Assembly: GCA_905215475.1 (NCBI GenBank)
Contig: CAJMPW010000005.1
Coordinates: forward strand, 124,001 to 188,000
Length of the DNA: 64,000 nucleotides
Reading direction: 5' to 3'
Source: CAG-103 sp905215475
GTDB taxonomy: Bacteria > Bacillota > Clostridia > Oscillospirales > Oscillospiraceae
The notes below the pieces were generated by a model, which was not told where the DNA came from, did not search any database, and saw only the letters and a list, made by a program, of their open reading frames with translations. The position numbers and the translations under genes are program-made. Shown here piece after piece: positions 43,225 through 50,521 of the stretch. Every line of letters starts with the position of its first letter. Positions within the stretch are counted from its first letter, which is position 1.

Positions 43225-43716
43225 TTAGGATTCTATGGTCAGTTCCGCCGTGGCCGCGCGCACGAGCGCGATGAGCGCCTGCGGCGCGACCTCGACCTGA
43301 TAACCGATCTTTCCGGCGCTGACAAGGATGGTCTCCTGTGCGAGCGCCTGAGATGCAAAGACCGTGCGAAGCTGCTTTTTCATGCCGACCGGCGAGCAGC
43401 CGCCGCGCACATAACCGGTGAGCGGTGTGAGCTCGGACACGTGCAGCATGGCGATGGACTTCTCCCCCACGGCCTTGGCCGCCTTCTTGAGGTCAAGCTC
43501 GCACGCGACCGGGATGACAAAGACATATGGCGTCTTGCTCGCGCCGCGGGCGACCAGCGTCTTGAACACCTTCGCCGGGTCGACGCCCGTCATCTGGGCA
43601 ACGGTCACACCGTCCACCGCCTCATCGCCGTGCGGATATGTGTGCGGCGTGTAGGGGACCTTCTTCTGGTCGAGCAGACGCATGACATTTGTTTTTTCGA
43701 TGGATGATTTCGCCAT
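43225..43716 (-). CDS. ybaK: Cys-tRNA(Pro)/Cys-tRNA(Cys) deacylase YbaK
   Basis: Trans-editing enzyme that hydrolyses mischarged Cys-tRNA(Pro). The 163-residue product shows KTNVMRLLDQKKVPYTPHTY, DPAKVFKTLVARG with the conserved lysine, CELDLKKAAKAVGEK and GGCSPVGMKKQL, the signature pocket of YbaK. The ATG at 43716 has GGAGG about 8 bases upstream. It is divergent from gluQ and closely precedes uvrA. Confidence 0.93.
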   Translation of the reverse strand: MAKSSIEKTNVMRLLDQKKVPYTPHTYPHGDEAVDGVTVAQMTGVDPAKVFKTLVARGASKTPYVFVIPVACELDLKKAAKAVGEKSIAMLHVSELTPLTGYVRGGCSPVGMKKQLRTVFASQALAQETILVSAGKIGYQVEVAPQALIALVRAATAELTIES

Positions 43717-43795
43717 GAGACATTCCTCCGCTGATAATAACACTTTATTATATCCGATTTTCCGCATAGATTCAAGGGATTTGACCGCAAAAGCG

Positions 43796-43823
43796 TTGCC
43801 AACCGGCGCAGGTATGCTATAAT
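43796..43823 (+). promoter_or_regulatory. promoter of gluQ
   Basis: TTGCCA (43796-43801), a 16-base spacer and TATAAT (43818-43823), 31 bases before the start codon. Confidence 0.65.
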
Positions 43824-43853
43824 GCTCCCAGAACGAAACCGGAGGAATGACCA

Positions 43854-44795
43854 ATGCCGGACAACACGATCCGCGGCCGCTTCGCGCCCAGCCCGAGCGG
43901 GCGGCTGCATCTGGGCAATATGCTGACATTTCTGCTCGCTTGGCTGGACGTGCGCGCACTCGGCGGGACAATGGTGTTCCGCCTTGAGGATCTCGACCCG
44001 GAGCGCAGCTGGGAGCACTATGCAGACCTGATGGCCGACGACCTGCTCTGGCTCGGGCTCGACTGGGACGAGGGCTGGCGGCCGGGGTCTCAGACCTATC
44101 GGCAGGGCACGCGCACGCAGCGCTACACCGCCGCACTCAACGCGCTGACGGAGCGCGGCATGGTGTATGACTGCTATTGCAGCCGCGCAGAGCGTCTGGC
44201 CGCGAGCGCGCCGCACCCTGGTGAGCCGCGCGAGGCCGGCTGCCCCTGCCGGACGCTGTCAGAGCAGGAGGTGCAAAAGCGCCTGCGCATGGGGCGTCAC
44301 GCGGCAAAAAAGCTGGAAGTCTCCGATGCGGACATCACCTTCATCGACGGGCATTTTGGTGCACAGAGCGCCGCGCTGCGGCGCGGGCGCGACGATTTTC
44401 TCATCCGGCGTTCAGATGGGGTGTTTGCCTACCAGCTCGCCGTGAGCGCGGACGATCTCGACATGGGCATCACGCGCGTCGTACGTGCGCGCGACCTGCT
44501 GGATTCCACACCGCGGCAGATCTGGCTGATCGAAACGCTCGGCGGTCAAGCGCCGGAATATGCGCACGCGCCGCTGCTTGTCGCACCGGACGGGCGCAAG
44601 CTCTCCAAGCGCGAGGGAGACCTGAACATGGAGGCGCTGCGGCAAAAATACACGCCCGAGCAGCTGACCGGCAAGCTTGCAATGCTCGCCGGACTGCGCC
44701 CGACGGACGCACCGGTGAAGGCGGCAGAGCTGGCGGCGGACTTTTCCTGGGACAAGGTGCCGCGGGCGGACATCCCGATCCCGGAGGATTTTTAA
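43854..44795 (+). CDS. gluQ: glutamyl-Q tRNA(Asp) synthetase
   Basis: Paralogue of glutamyl-tRNA synthetase that, in studied members, attaches glutamate to the queuosine base of tRNA(Asp). The 313-residue protein has RGRFAPSPSGRLHLGNML (HIGH-type HLGN), VFRLEDLDPER, a zinc-type cysteine set (YDCYCSR and GCPC) and KLSKREGDLN (KMSKS-type). It lacks the anticodon-binding C-terminal half of GluRS, as expected. GGAGG lies about 7 bases before the ATG. It is monocistronic with its own promoter and terminator. Confidence 0.9.
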   Translation: MPDNTIRGRFAPSPSGRLHLGNMLTFLLAWLDVRALGGTMVFRLEDLDPERSWEHYADLMADDLLWLGLDWDEGWRPGSQTYRQGTRTQRYTAALNALTERGMVYDCYCSRAERLAASAPHPGEPREAGCPCRTLSEQEVQKRLRMGRHAAKKLEVSDADITFIDGHFGAQSAALRRGRDDFLIRRSDGVFAYQLAVSADDLDMGITRVVRARDLLDSTPRQIWLIETLGGQAPEYAHAPLLVAPDGRKLSKREGDLNMEALRQKYTPEQLTGKLAMLAGLRPTDAPVKAAELAADFSWDKVPRADIPIPEDF

Positions 44796-44809
44796 TATGA
44801 GACGCACAG

Positions 44810-44839
44810 TGGGCGCATCCAGACGGATGCGCCCATTTT
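44810..44839 (+). terminator. intrinsic terminator of gluQ
   Basis: TGGGCGCATCC and GGATGCGCCCA form an 11-bp stem with an AGAC loop, followed by TTTT. Confidence 0.87.
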
Positions 44840-44847
44840 GCACGCCA

Positions 44848-45591
44848 TTATTTTTTCGTCAGCCGCTGCACCATGGTGTCGTGCGCGGCACGCTCGGCAG
44901 CATCGTCGAGTGGCTGCAGCTCCAGCTCCGGATAGCGGCCATGCAGCGCCGTCGTGAGCAGGTGGTCGCAAAACTCCGGGTTTTTCGGCAGCACCGGGCC
45001 ATGGCTGTATGTGCCGAAGACGTTTTGATAGCGCACGCCCTCAAAGCCGTCCTCCCCGTTGTTGCCGCCGCCGACGAGCACCTTGCCGAGCGGCGACACG
45101 CCGCTGCCGAGGTAGGTCTTGCCGCTGTGGTTTTCAAAGCCGACGACCGTACTGCCACCGGACTCCGGCAGGCACTCGAAGAGCGTGTTGCCGATCATGC
45201 GCTCCTTCGCCCCGACGGTGTAATAGTCGATCGCGCCGATGAAATCGCACTGCTTGCCGTCCCACGTGCGGTAGTAGCTGCCGAGCATCTGATAGCCGCC
45301 GCAGATGGCCAGAAACGTCTTGCCGTCGGCGATGGCGGCCTTGATCTCGCCGCCCTTTCCGGCGCGCAGATCGGACAGGAGCACCTCCTGCTCAAAGTCC
45401 TGACCGCCGCCGACGAAAAACAGATCAAACTGTGTGAAATCTGCCTTCTGGCCGACCGTGACCCCCGTCACCTCGGCGTCGATGCCGCGCCACTCGAGGC
45501 GGCGGCGCAGACACAGGAGGTTGCCCCGGTCGCCGTAGAGGTTCAGAAGATCCGGGTACAAATGGCAGATGCGCAGGGTCTTTTCGCTCAT
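44848..45591 (-). CDS. gatD: lipid II isoglutaminyl synthase, glutaminase subunit GatD
   Basis: Class I glutamine amidotransferase that supplies ammonia to MurT for amidation of the D-glutamate of lipid II. The 247-residue protein has YPDLLNLYGDRGNLLCL, FFVGGGQDFEQ, the nucleophile LAICGGYQMLG and the histidine in GTYSHGPVLPKN. Its ATG overlaps the murT stop by 4 bases, the usual arrangement of the heterodimer. Confidence 0.93.
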   Translation of the reverse strand: MSEKTLRICHLYPDLLNLYGDRGNLLCLRRRLEWRGIDAEVTGVTVGQKADFTQFDLFFVGGGQDFEQEVLLSDLRAGKGGEIKAAIADGKTFLAICGGYQMLGSYYRTWDGKQCDFIGAIDYYTVGAKERMIGNTLFECLPESGGSTVVGFENHSGKTYLGSGVSPLGKVLVGGGNNGEDGFEGVRYQNVFGTYSHGPVLPKNPEFCDHLLTTALHGRYPELELQPLDDAAERAAHDTMVQRLTKK

Positions 45592-46958
45592 TCCCAGAAC
45601 TCCTTTCCGCCGAGCTGCTTTTGCAGCCGGCCGCGCAGATCCAGCATGGCCGTGTAGGTCGGCATGATGAACACCGGGTATTCCGATGCGCACATCGCGT
45701 CGATCAACGGGTCATAATCGTAAAACACTTCGATGCGTGTCTCGTCCACGCCCGCATATTTCAGGCGCAGGCGCATATCGTCGGCACGCACACCGGACAC
45801 ATACACGTGCCGCAGGTGTTCGCCCATGGCGGCAAGCCGCTCAAAGTCGGCATCCCAGATCCACGAGACATCCGTGCCGTCGGCGTCGCGGTCGTTGAGG
45901 CAGACGACAAACGTCGCATCCTCGTTCAGCCCGGCGAGATAGCGCATGGTCTGGTTGCAGCCGGCGGGGTTTTTCACGAGCATCATGCGGCCGGGCCTGC
46001 CGCGCAGATCAAATTTCTCCATGCGGCCAAAGCCGCAGCCGAACGCACCGAGGGCGTGCACGATCGCCTCCGGCGCGAAGCCAAACGCAGACAGCGCGGC
46101 CGCAGAGCCGACGGCGTTATAGATGTTGTATGCCGCCGGGAGGTTGATGTGCACGGCGTACTCCTGTCCGCCGATGGACATGGTAACATCGCTCGTATCC
46201 ACGCCGAGGCTCTGCACCGCCGTAACGGCGACCTGCGGGGCTTCGCGGTGGTAGCCGCACTTCGGGCAGCGGAACGCACCCAGATGCCCATAGGTGTGGT
46301 AGTCATAGACATACTCGGTCTTGCAATGGATGCAGTGCGGCGCGTCGGACAGCTCCGCCGTACCGTCGTCGCCGAGCGGCACGTTCACACCAAAGCGCAC
46401 GACCGGGTTCGGCACCTGCGCCGGGATGGACGCGATGAGCGAACAATCGGCGTTGATGCACAAAATGCTCTCCGGCGTGTGGCGAATACCCTCGAGGATG
46501 TTATTGAGCGTGTGCGTGATCTCGCCAAAGCGGTCAAGCTGGTCGCGGAAAACATTCGTCGCCACAATGACCTCCGGCTTGAGATACTTGAGCACGGTCT
46601 TGGACGCCGCCTCGTCGCACTCGATGACGGCAAATTGGCACTTCGGCTTGCCGGTCAGGGTGCTGTGCATGGCAAACTCCGCCGTGATGCCGGAGATGAG
46701 GTTCGCGCCCGAGCGGTTGGAAAAGTAGTTGAGCCCCGCGTCGGCAAAAGCCTGCTCGATCATGCGGGAGCTGGTCGTTTTGCCGTTCGTGCCGGTGACG
46801 AGGATGACGCGCACCCCCCGCGAGAGCACGCCGAGCACCTGCGGGCACACCTTGAGCGCCACACAGCCGGGAAACGCCGTGCCGCCGCGGCGCAGCAGCC
46901 GCAGCAGACCGCGCGAGAGCTTACACAGCAATACTGCAAAAAAAGTTCGGATCTTCAT
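45588..46958 (-). CDS. murT: lipid II isoglutaminyl synthase, MurT subunit
   Basis: Mur-ligase-like ATPase that amidates lipid II together with GatD. The 456-residue product has an N-terminal hydrophobic segment, ATP loop VILVTGTNGKTTSSRMI, the Mur core (NVFRDQLDRFGEI), a four-cysteine ribbon (CIHCKTEY and CPKCGYH) characteristic of MurT, and the C-terminal DUF1727-type domain (KNPAGCNQTMRYL, VSWIWDADFE). It lies 33 bases after the SpoIIE-like gene, without a clear terminator between. Confidence 0.93.
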   Translation of the reverse strand: MKIRTFFAVLLCKLSRGLLRLLRRGGTAFPGCVALKVCPQVLGVLSRGVRVILVTGTNGKTTSSRMIEQAFADAGLNYFSNRSGANLISGITAEFAMHSTLTGKPKCQFAVIECDEAASKTVLKYLKPEVIVATNVFRDQLDRFGEITHTLNNILEGIRHTPESILCINADCSLIASIPAQVPNPVVRFGVNVPLGDDGTAELSDAPHCIHCKTEYVYDYHTYGHLGAFRCPKCGYHREAPQVAVTAVQSLGVDTSDVTMSIGGQEYAVHINLPAAYNIYNAVGSAAALSAFGFAPEAIVHALGAFGCGFGRMEKFDLRGRPGRMMLVKNPAGCNQTMRYLAGLNEDATFVVCLNDRDADGTDVSWIWDADFERLAAMGEHLRHVYVSGVRADDMRLRLKYAGVDETRIEVFYDYDPLIDAMCASEYPVFIMPTYTAMLDLRGRLQKQLGGKEFWE

Positions 46959-46991
46959 TCGTTTGGGTCACTCCGTGAATATCGGCATCTG

Positions 46992-48179
46992 TCAGCAGAT
47001 GCTCATTTTAACTGTTTTTCCGGCCAGGGTCAGCATATCGCGCAGCTCCTGCACCAACTGCAGCTTGCGCTCAAAGCTGAACTCGGTATCCTGCTGGGCG
47101 AGGTTGCTCGCGTTGCCGAAGAGGACATTGACCTCCGTCGCCTCCTCAAGCAGCATGAGCGCGAGCTTGGACGCACCGTCTTTCATGTGGGCGAGCTCGA
47201 GCGTGTACATACCGTCGGCAAGGTAGTCCTTGATGCGCTCCATCGTCGCGTTGACCGTAACGATCCCCTCGGTGGTCAGATCCACACCGTGGATCTCGCT
47301 CATCGGCGGGACTTCCTCCGTGCCGCTGCCTGGCAGCGTGCGCACCTTCACGCCCAGATATGCCGCGACGGCGTTGGCCGTGCTGCCGCCGCAGACAACG
47401 TGCTTGCCGTCCTTGCCGAAGAACAGGCGCATGGTGCTCAGATCGTCATCCTTGCTCTCGGGCGGGCCGATCATGACATTGACCGGGCAGCGCTCGCGCA
47501 GACGCGCGACGACGACGGTCGTGTCATCGTGCATGGCGTCCATGTCCAGCGTCTTGACGGTCGAGAGGATGCTGGCCGCCATGCGCTGTGAGGAGACGGT
47601 GGGCGAATAGTTGCGCAGGATGAAATCCTCAATATCCTGCCGCGCCCAGCCGGCATCCGTCGTCACGCCGCGCCCGGCCTCCGACACACCGTCGCTGAAG
47701 AGCACGAGCATATCGCCCACATCAAAGTGCAGGTAGCTCTCGTGCAGTTCCTTTTCCTGGATGAAGTTGACGGAATAGTTATATTTCCCGATCGCACCGT
47801 TGTGCACGAACACGGCGTTCGGGTTGTCATACTGGATCAGGCGCACGCGGCTGCCGGCCGTTTGCAGGATCGTAAAGGTCGCATAGGCGAGCTTGCGCTC
47901 CTTGCACATGGGCAGCGTCTCCGCCACGGTCGTGACGCACTCGTCGATGGGCACATTGCCCTTGAGCATGGTCGTGAGCATGGTCGCGGTCAGCGTGGAG
48001 AGGATGTTCGCCTTGACGCCGCTGCCGAGACCGTCGGAGAGGATGACCGTCGCGTCGGTGTCGTCCCATTCGAGCACGCACTGGTCGCCGCAGAGCGTCT
48101 CCCCGTTTTTGTTGCGGCTGATGACGCTGATGTCCCAGACCGTGTTTCTGCAGCGATTCGTTCGTTTACGCATCATCAT
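46992..48179 (-). CDS. SpoIIE-type PP2C phosphatase partnered with a sensory hydrogenase
   Basis: A 395-residue soluble protein. Residues about 10-235 form a SpoIIE/PP2C serine phosphatase domain with metal-binding aspartates in VILSDGLGSG and VLFSDGVSEAG and late MHDDTTVVVARL. The remaining 160 residues are an uncharacterised domain (FFGKDGKHVVCGGSTANAVA, LELAHMKDGASKLALML). There is no transmembrane region, so it is not SpoIIE itself. Three consecutive ATG codons follow GAGGACGGCG; the first (48179) is used. It overlaps the hydrogenase-like gene by 14 bases, so the two are coupled. It probably dephosphorylates an anti-sigma antagonist or other phosphoprotein in response to the partner. Confidence 0.85.
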   Translation of the reverse strand: MMMRKRTNRCRNTVWDISVISRNKNGETLCGDQCVLEWDDTDATVILSDGLGSGVKANILSTLTATMLTTMLKGNVPIDECVTTVAETLPMCKERKLAYATFTILQTAGSRVRLIQYDNPNAVFVHNGAIGKYNYSVNFIQEKELHESYLHFDVGDMLVLFSDGVSEAGRGVTTDAGWARQDIEDFILRNYSPTVSSQRMAASILSTVKTLDMDAMHDDTTVVVARLRERCPVNVMIGPPESKDDDLSTMRLFFGKDGKHVVCGGSTANAVAAYLGVKVRTLPGSGTEEVPPMSEIHGVDLTTEGIVTVNATMERIKDYLADGMYTLELAHMKDGASKLALMLLEEATEVNVLFGNASNLAQQDTEFSFERKLQLVQELRDMLTLAGKTVKMSIC

Positions 48180-49857
48180 CGCCGTCCTCATCGAGCATGA
48201 TGGCTTCCTTCAGATCGTGCACAGCCACCTTGGTCTCCGCCGCCGTTTCACCGAGCAGGCTTGCGATCTCGTGGACGATGCGCAGCTGGTTTGCGATGAT
48301 ATCGTCCGCCAGATCGGCCGCATGGATCTTCGTCTTTTGGATCTTGTTGCGGCGCTGCCGCGCCTTGGTCACATCGCGCATGATGCAGGTAAAGAGCGTG
48401 CGCTCCGGATCGCAGATAAAGATGCGCTCCAGATAAACGTTGTAGTCGGCGAGAAAGACCTCGTCCGTGACCTGTGTCTCATCCTGACTGATCATCTTCA
48501 CAAAATCGTACTCATCCATAATGCGCGACACCGGATAACCGATGATGTCCGCCGGATCCTTGATGCCGAAGATCTTGCAGGCCGCCTTGTTGATCTGCTG
48601 CACCTTGAGCTTCTTGCTGACCGTGACGATGCCCTCGGGCGAGACGTTGATGATCTTCTCAGAGTAGGTCTCGGCGCGCTCTTTCATATAGGGCATACAC
48701 ATACTGATCTCGGCACGCCCCTCATAGACGGCGATGGCCTTGTCGCGGCAGGTGCGGTAACCGCACAGACCGCAGTTGAGCTCATCCGCCGGGCTGAATT
48801 TGCCCATCTTGCGCAGGATGCCGTTGATGACGGATTCCGGCGGCAGATCGGTCGGATGCTTCTTGTCGATGAGCACGCGGCGCATATTGACCGGCTCCTG
48901 AATATCGAAGTTCTTGCTGCCGTTGGCGCTCTGGATGACGCGGCGGCGCGACTCGAGCAGATTCGTATGCTTTTGCCGGAACGCGAGACCGCCGACACAG
49001 TTGCCGTGACAGGCGGCGATTTCGATAAAGCAGTTGCGCAGCTCACCATTGACAACGCTCTTGAGCGTCTGGATGCTGTCGTCCAGACCGTCAAGGAACA
49101 GGTAATCACGCCCGGAATCCAGCGCCATGGAGTGCAGGACGCCGTTTGTGATCGTATAGCCGCGTGAGAGCATCGGCTCATCCGCCGGGACGTTCGGATC
49201 GACCGCGACACCGGCCTCGTTCATCCATTCCTCCAGCTCCGTGAAGGTGATGTCATAATCGGCGCCGACGCTCTCAAAGCGCGTCGTCTCCTCCTTCTTG
49301 GAGATGCAGGGGCTGATATAGACAATGGTCGCGCCCGGATAACGCTCGCGCAGCAGCACAGCATGTGCCTGCATCGGCGAGAGCACCGGGGCGAGATATG
49401 GCAGCGCCTCGGGCAGGTGCTTTTCCACATAGAGAACGATCGTCGAACAGCCGGACGTGATGATCGGCGCATCCCCCGGCTGGGCGGCGAGCTTTTCAAG
49501 CTCTTTCTTGACCAGATAAGCGCCCTCGGCAGTTTCGTGCGCCGCCGCAAAGCCGAGCGCCTTGAGCGGTTTTTCGATGCCCTGAAAACCGGGGGTGTCA
49601 AAATAGGCGATGTACGACGAGTCGACGCTCACGACGACCTGCTTGCCGGAGGCGATCAGCTCCCGGATCTGACTGACGTCGCTGATGTCCTCTTTTGCGT
49701 GCTGCGGGCAGACGGACACGCAGTTGCCGCAGAGAATGCAGTCGCTGGAAATGATCTGTGCGTGACCCTGATAGACGCGGATGGACTTGACCGGGCAGAA
49801 CCGGACGCATTTGTAGCAGTTTTTGCAGTTGGCCTGTTTGAAACGCAGAACATCCAT
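48166..49857 (-). CDS. sensory-type [FeFe]-hydrogenase homologue with PAS domain (HydS-like)
   Basis: A 563-residue protein. It begins with two [4Fe-4S] ferredoxin sites (C11, C14, C17, C21 and C40, C43, C46, C50), followed by an [FeFe]-hydrogenase H-cluster domain. All four cluster cysteines are present: TSGC (C137), PCISKKEE (C184) and ACHGNC (C283, C287). The first Cys of the catalytic TSCCP motif, which relays protons in producing enzymes, is Gly here. A further Fe-S motif CGLCGYRTC...C (C362, C365, C370, C387) precedes a PAS domain (about 400-500) and a helical tail. This layout matches the putative sensory (group C or D) hydrogenases. GGGAG precedes the ATG. It is co-transcribed with the phosphatase gene. 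Confidence 0.85.
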   Translation of the reverse strand: MDVLRFKQANCKNCYKCVRFCPVKSIRVYQGHAQIISSDCILCGNCVSVCPQHAKEDISDVSQIRELIASGKQVVVSVDSSYIAYFDTPGFQGIEKPLKALGFAAAHETAEGAYLVKKELEKLAAQPGDAPIITSGCSTIVLYVEKHLPEALPYLAPVLSPMQAHAVLLRERYPGATIVYISPCISKKEETTRFESVGADYDITFTELEEWMNEAGVAVDPNVPADEPMLSRGYTITNGVLHSMALDSGRDYLFLDGLDDSIQTLKSVVNGELRNCFIEIAACHGNCVGGLAFRQKHTNLLESRRRVIQSANGSKNFDIQEPVNMRRVLIDKKHPTDLPPESVINGILRKMGKFSPADELNCGLCGYRTCRDKAIAVYEGRAEISMCMPYMKERAETYSEKIINVSPEGIVTVSKKLKVQQINKAACKIFGIKDPADIIGYPVSRIMDEYDFVKMISQDETQVTDEVFLADYNVYLERIFICDPERTLFTCIMRDVTKARQRRNKIQKTKIHAADLADDIIANQLRIVHEIASLLGETAAETKVAVHDLKEAIMLDEDGDDDA

Positions 49858-49987
49858 GGGGCTCCCGCCTTTCTGTGAAATTTCACGAGTTCCGTTTCAC
49901 GTTTTCTCACGATTTCTATTTTTTTAATGTACCACAAAATTCCCTCCCGCACAACCCCCGCACGGCACAAGACACCCCCGTTGCCCG

Positions 49988-50020
49988 AAAAAAATGCGCA
50001 CGGAAAACCGTGCGCACTTT
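49988..50020 (-). terminator. intrinsic terminator of the PPC-domain gene
   Basis: TGCGCACGG and CCGTGCGCA form a 9-bp stem with a TTTT loop, followed on the minus strand by a run of seven T. Confidence 0.88.
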
Positions 50021-50030
50021 AAGCCGTTTT

Positions 50031-50450
50031 TCAGAACTGAAACAGGTTCAACCCGATCTCCTCGCTGTGGAAGCGGTCGACCCGTCCGTCGATGAGCGTG
50101 ATGACCATCTCGCAGGTGGCGCTGACGACGGCGCGGTTCAGGTGTCCGCCGAACACCTCGCCTCGCTCGTTTCCGGCGCTCATATGCAGGTGCGCATAAA
50201 ACGCGCCGTCCATCGTGTTGATGGTGCCGGTCAGCGAGACGATCTCGAAATCGCCCGTGAAGGAATTTGCGTGGTACTGCTTTTCGGCCGTGTGGAACAC
50301 GCCGACCGTAAACGCCCCCACCGCGCCGAGTGCCTGCACGCTCGCAAGCTTGATCTGCTCGGCCTGCGCGATGGTCGCGACCTGCTCAAGCACCTCTTCC
50401 CCACGGTCGATGCGGGCGACGATGGTGTTATCAAATCTTCTGTATTCCAT
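50031..50450 (-). CDS. PPC (DUF296) domain protein
   Basis: A 139-residue PPC/DUF296 protein (MEYRRFDNTIVARIDRGEEV, QALGAVGAFTVGVFHT, GTINTMDGAFYAHLHMSAG, GGHLNRAVVSATCEM). The HLH and GGHL elements form the metal-binding trimer site of bacterial members. In plants this domain accompanies AT-hooks; there is none here, so DNA binding is uncertain. It is a short single-gene unit ending in a strong terminator. Confidence 0.87.
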   Translation of the reverse strand: MEYRRFDNTIVARIDRGEEVLEQVATIAQAEQIKLASVQALGAVGAFTVGVFHTAEKQYHANSFTGDFEIVSLTGTINTMDGAFYAHLHMSAGNERGEVFGGHLNRAVVSATCEMVITLIDGRVDRFHSEEIGLNLFQF

Positions 50451-50521
50451 GGCTCTGCCTCCTGATATATGAACTGACTGCGGTCATTATACCGCGCGCA
50501 AGATCCGCTTGCAAGACCATG

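Noticed and set aside
40405..43707. Very long open frame (about 1100 codons) on the plus strand opposite uvrA and ybaK
   Set aside because: It mirrors the GC-rich third-codon pattern of the real minus-strand genes, has low-complexity Arg/Ala/His sequence and no ribosome site. Similar antisense frames opposite rlmD, recD2, murT, the ABC exporter and dxs were dismissed for the same reason.
46992..48179. Authentic SpoIIE sporulation phosphatase
   Set aside because: It lacks the multi-span membrane region of SpoIIE and is coupled to a hydrogenase-like sensor; only the phosphatase domain is shared.
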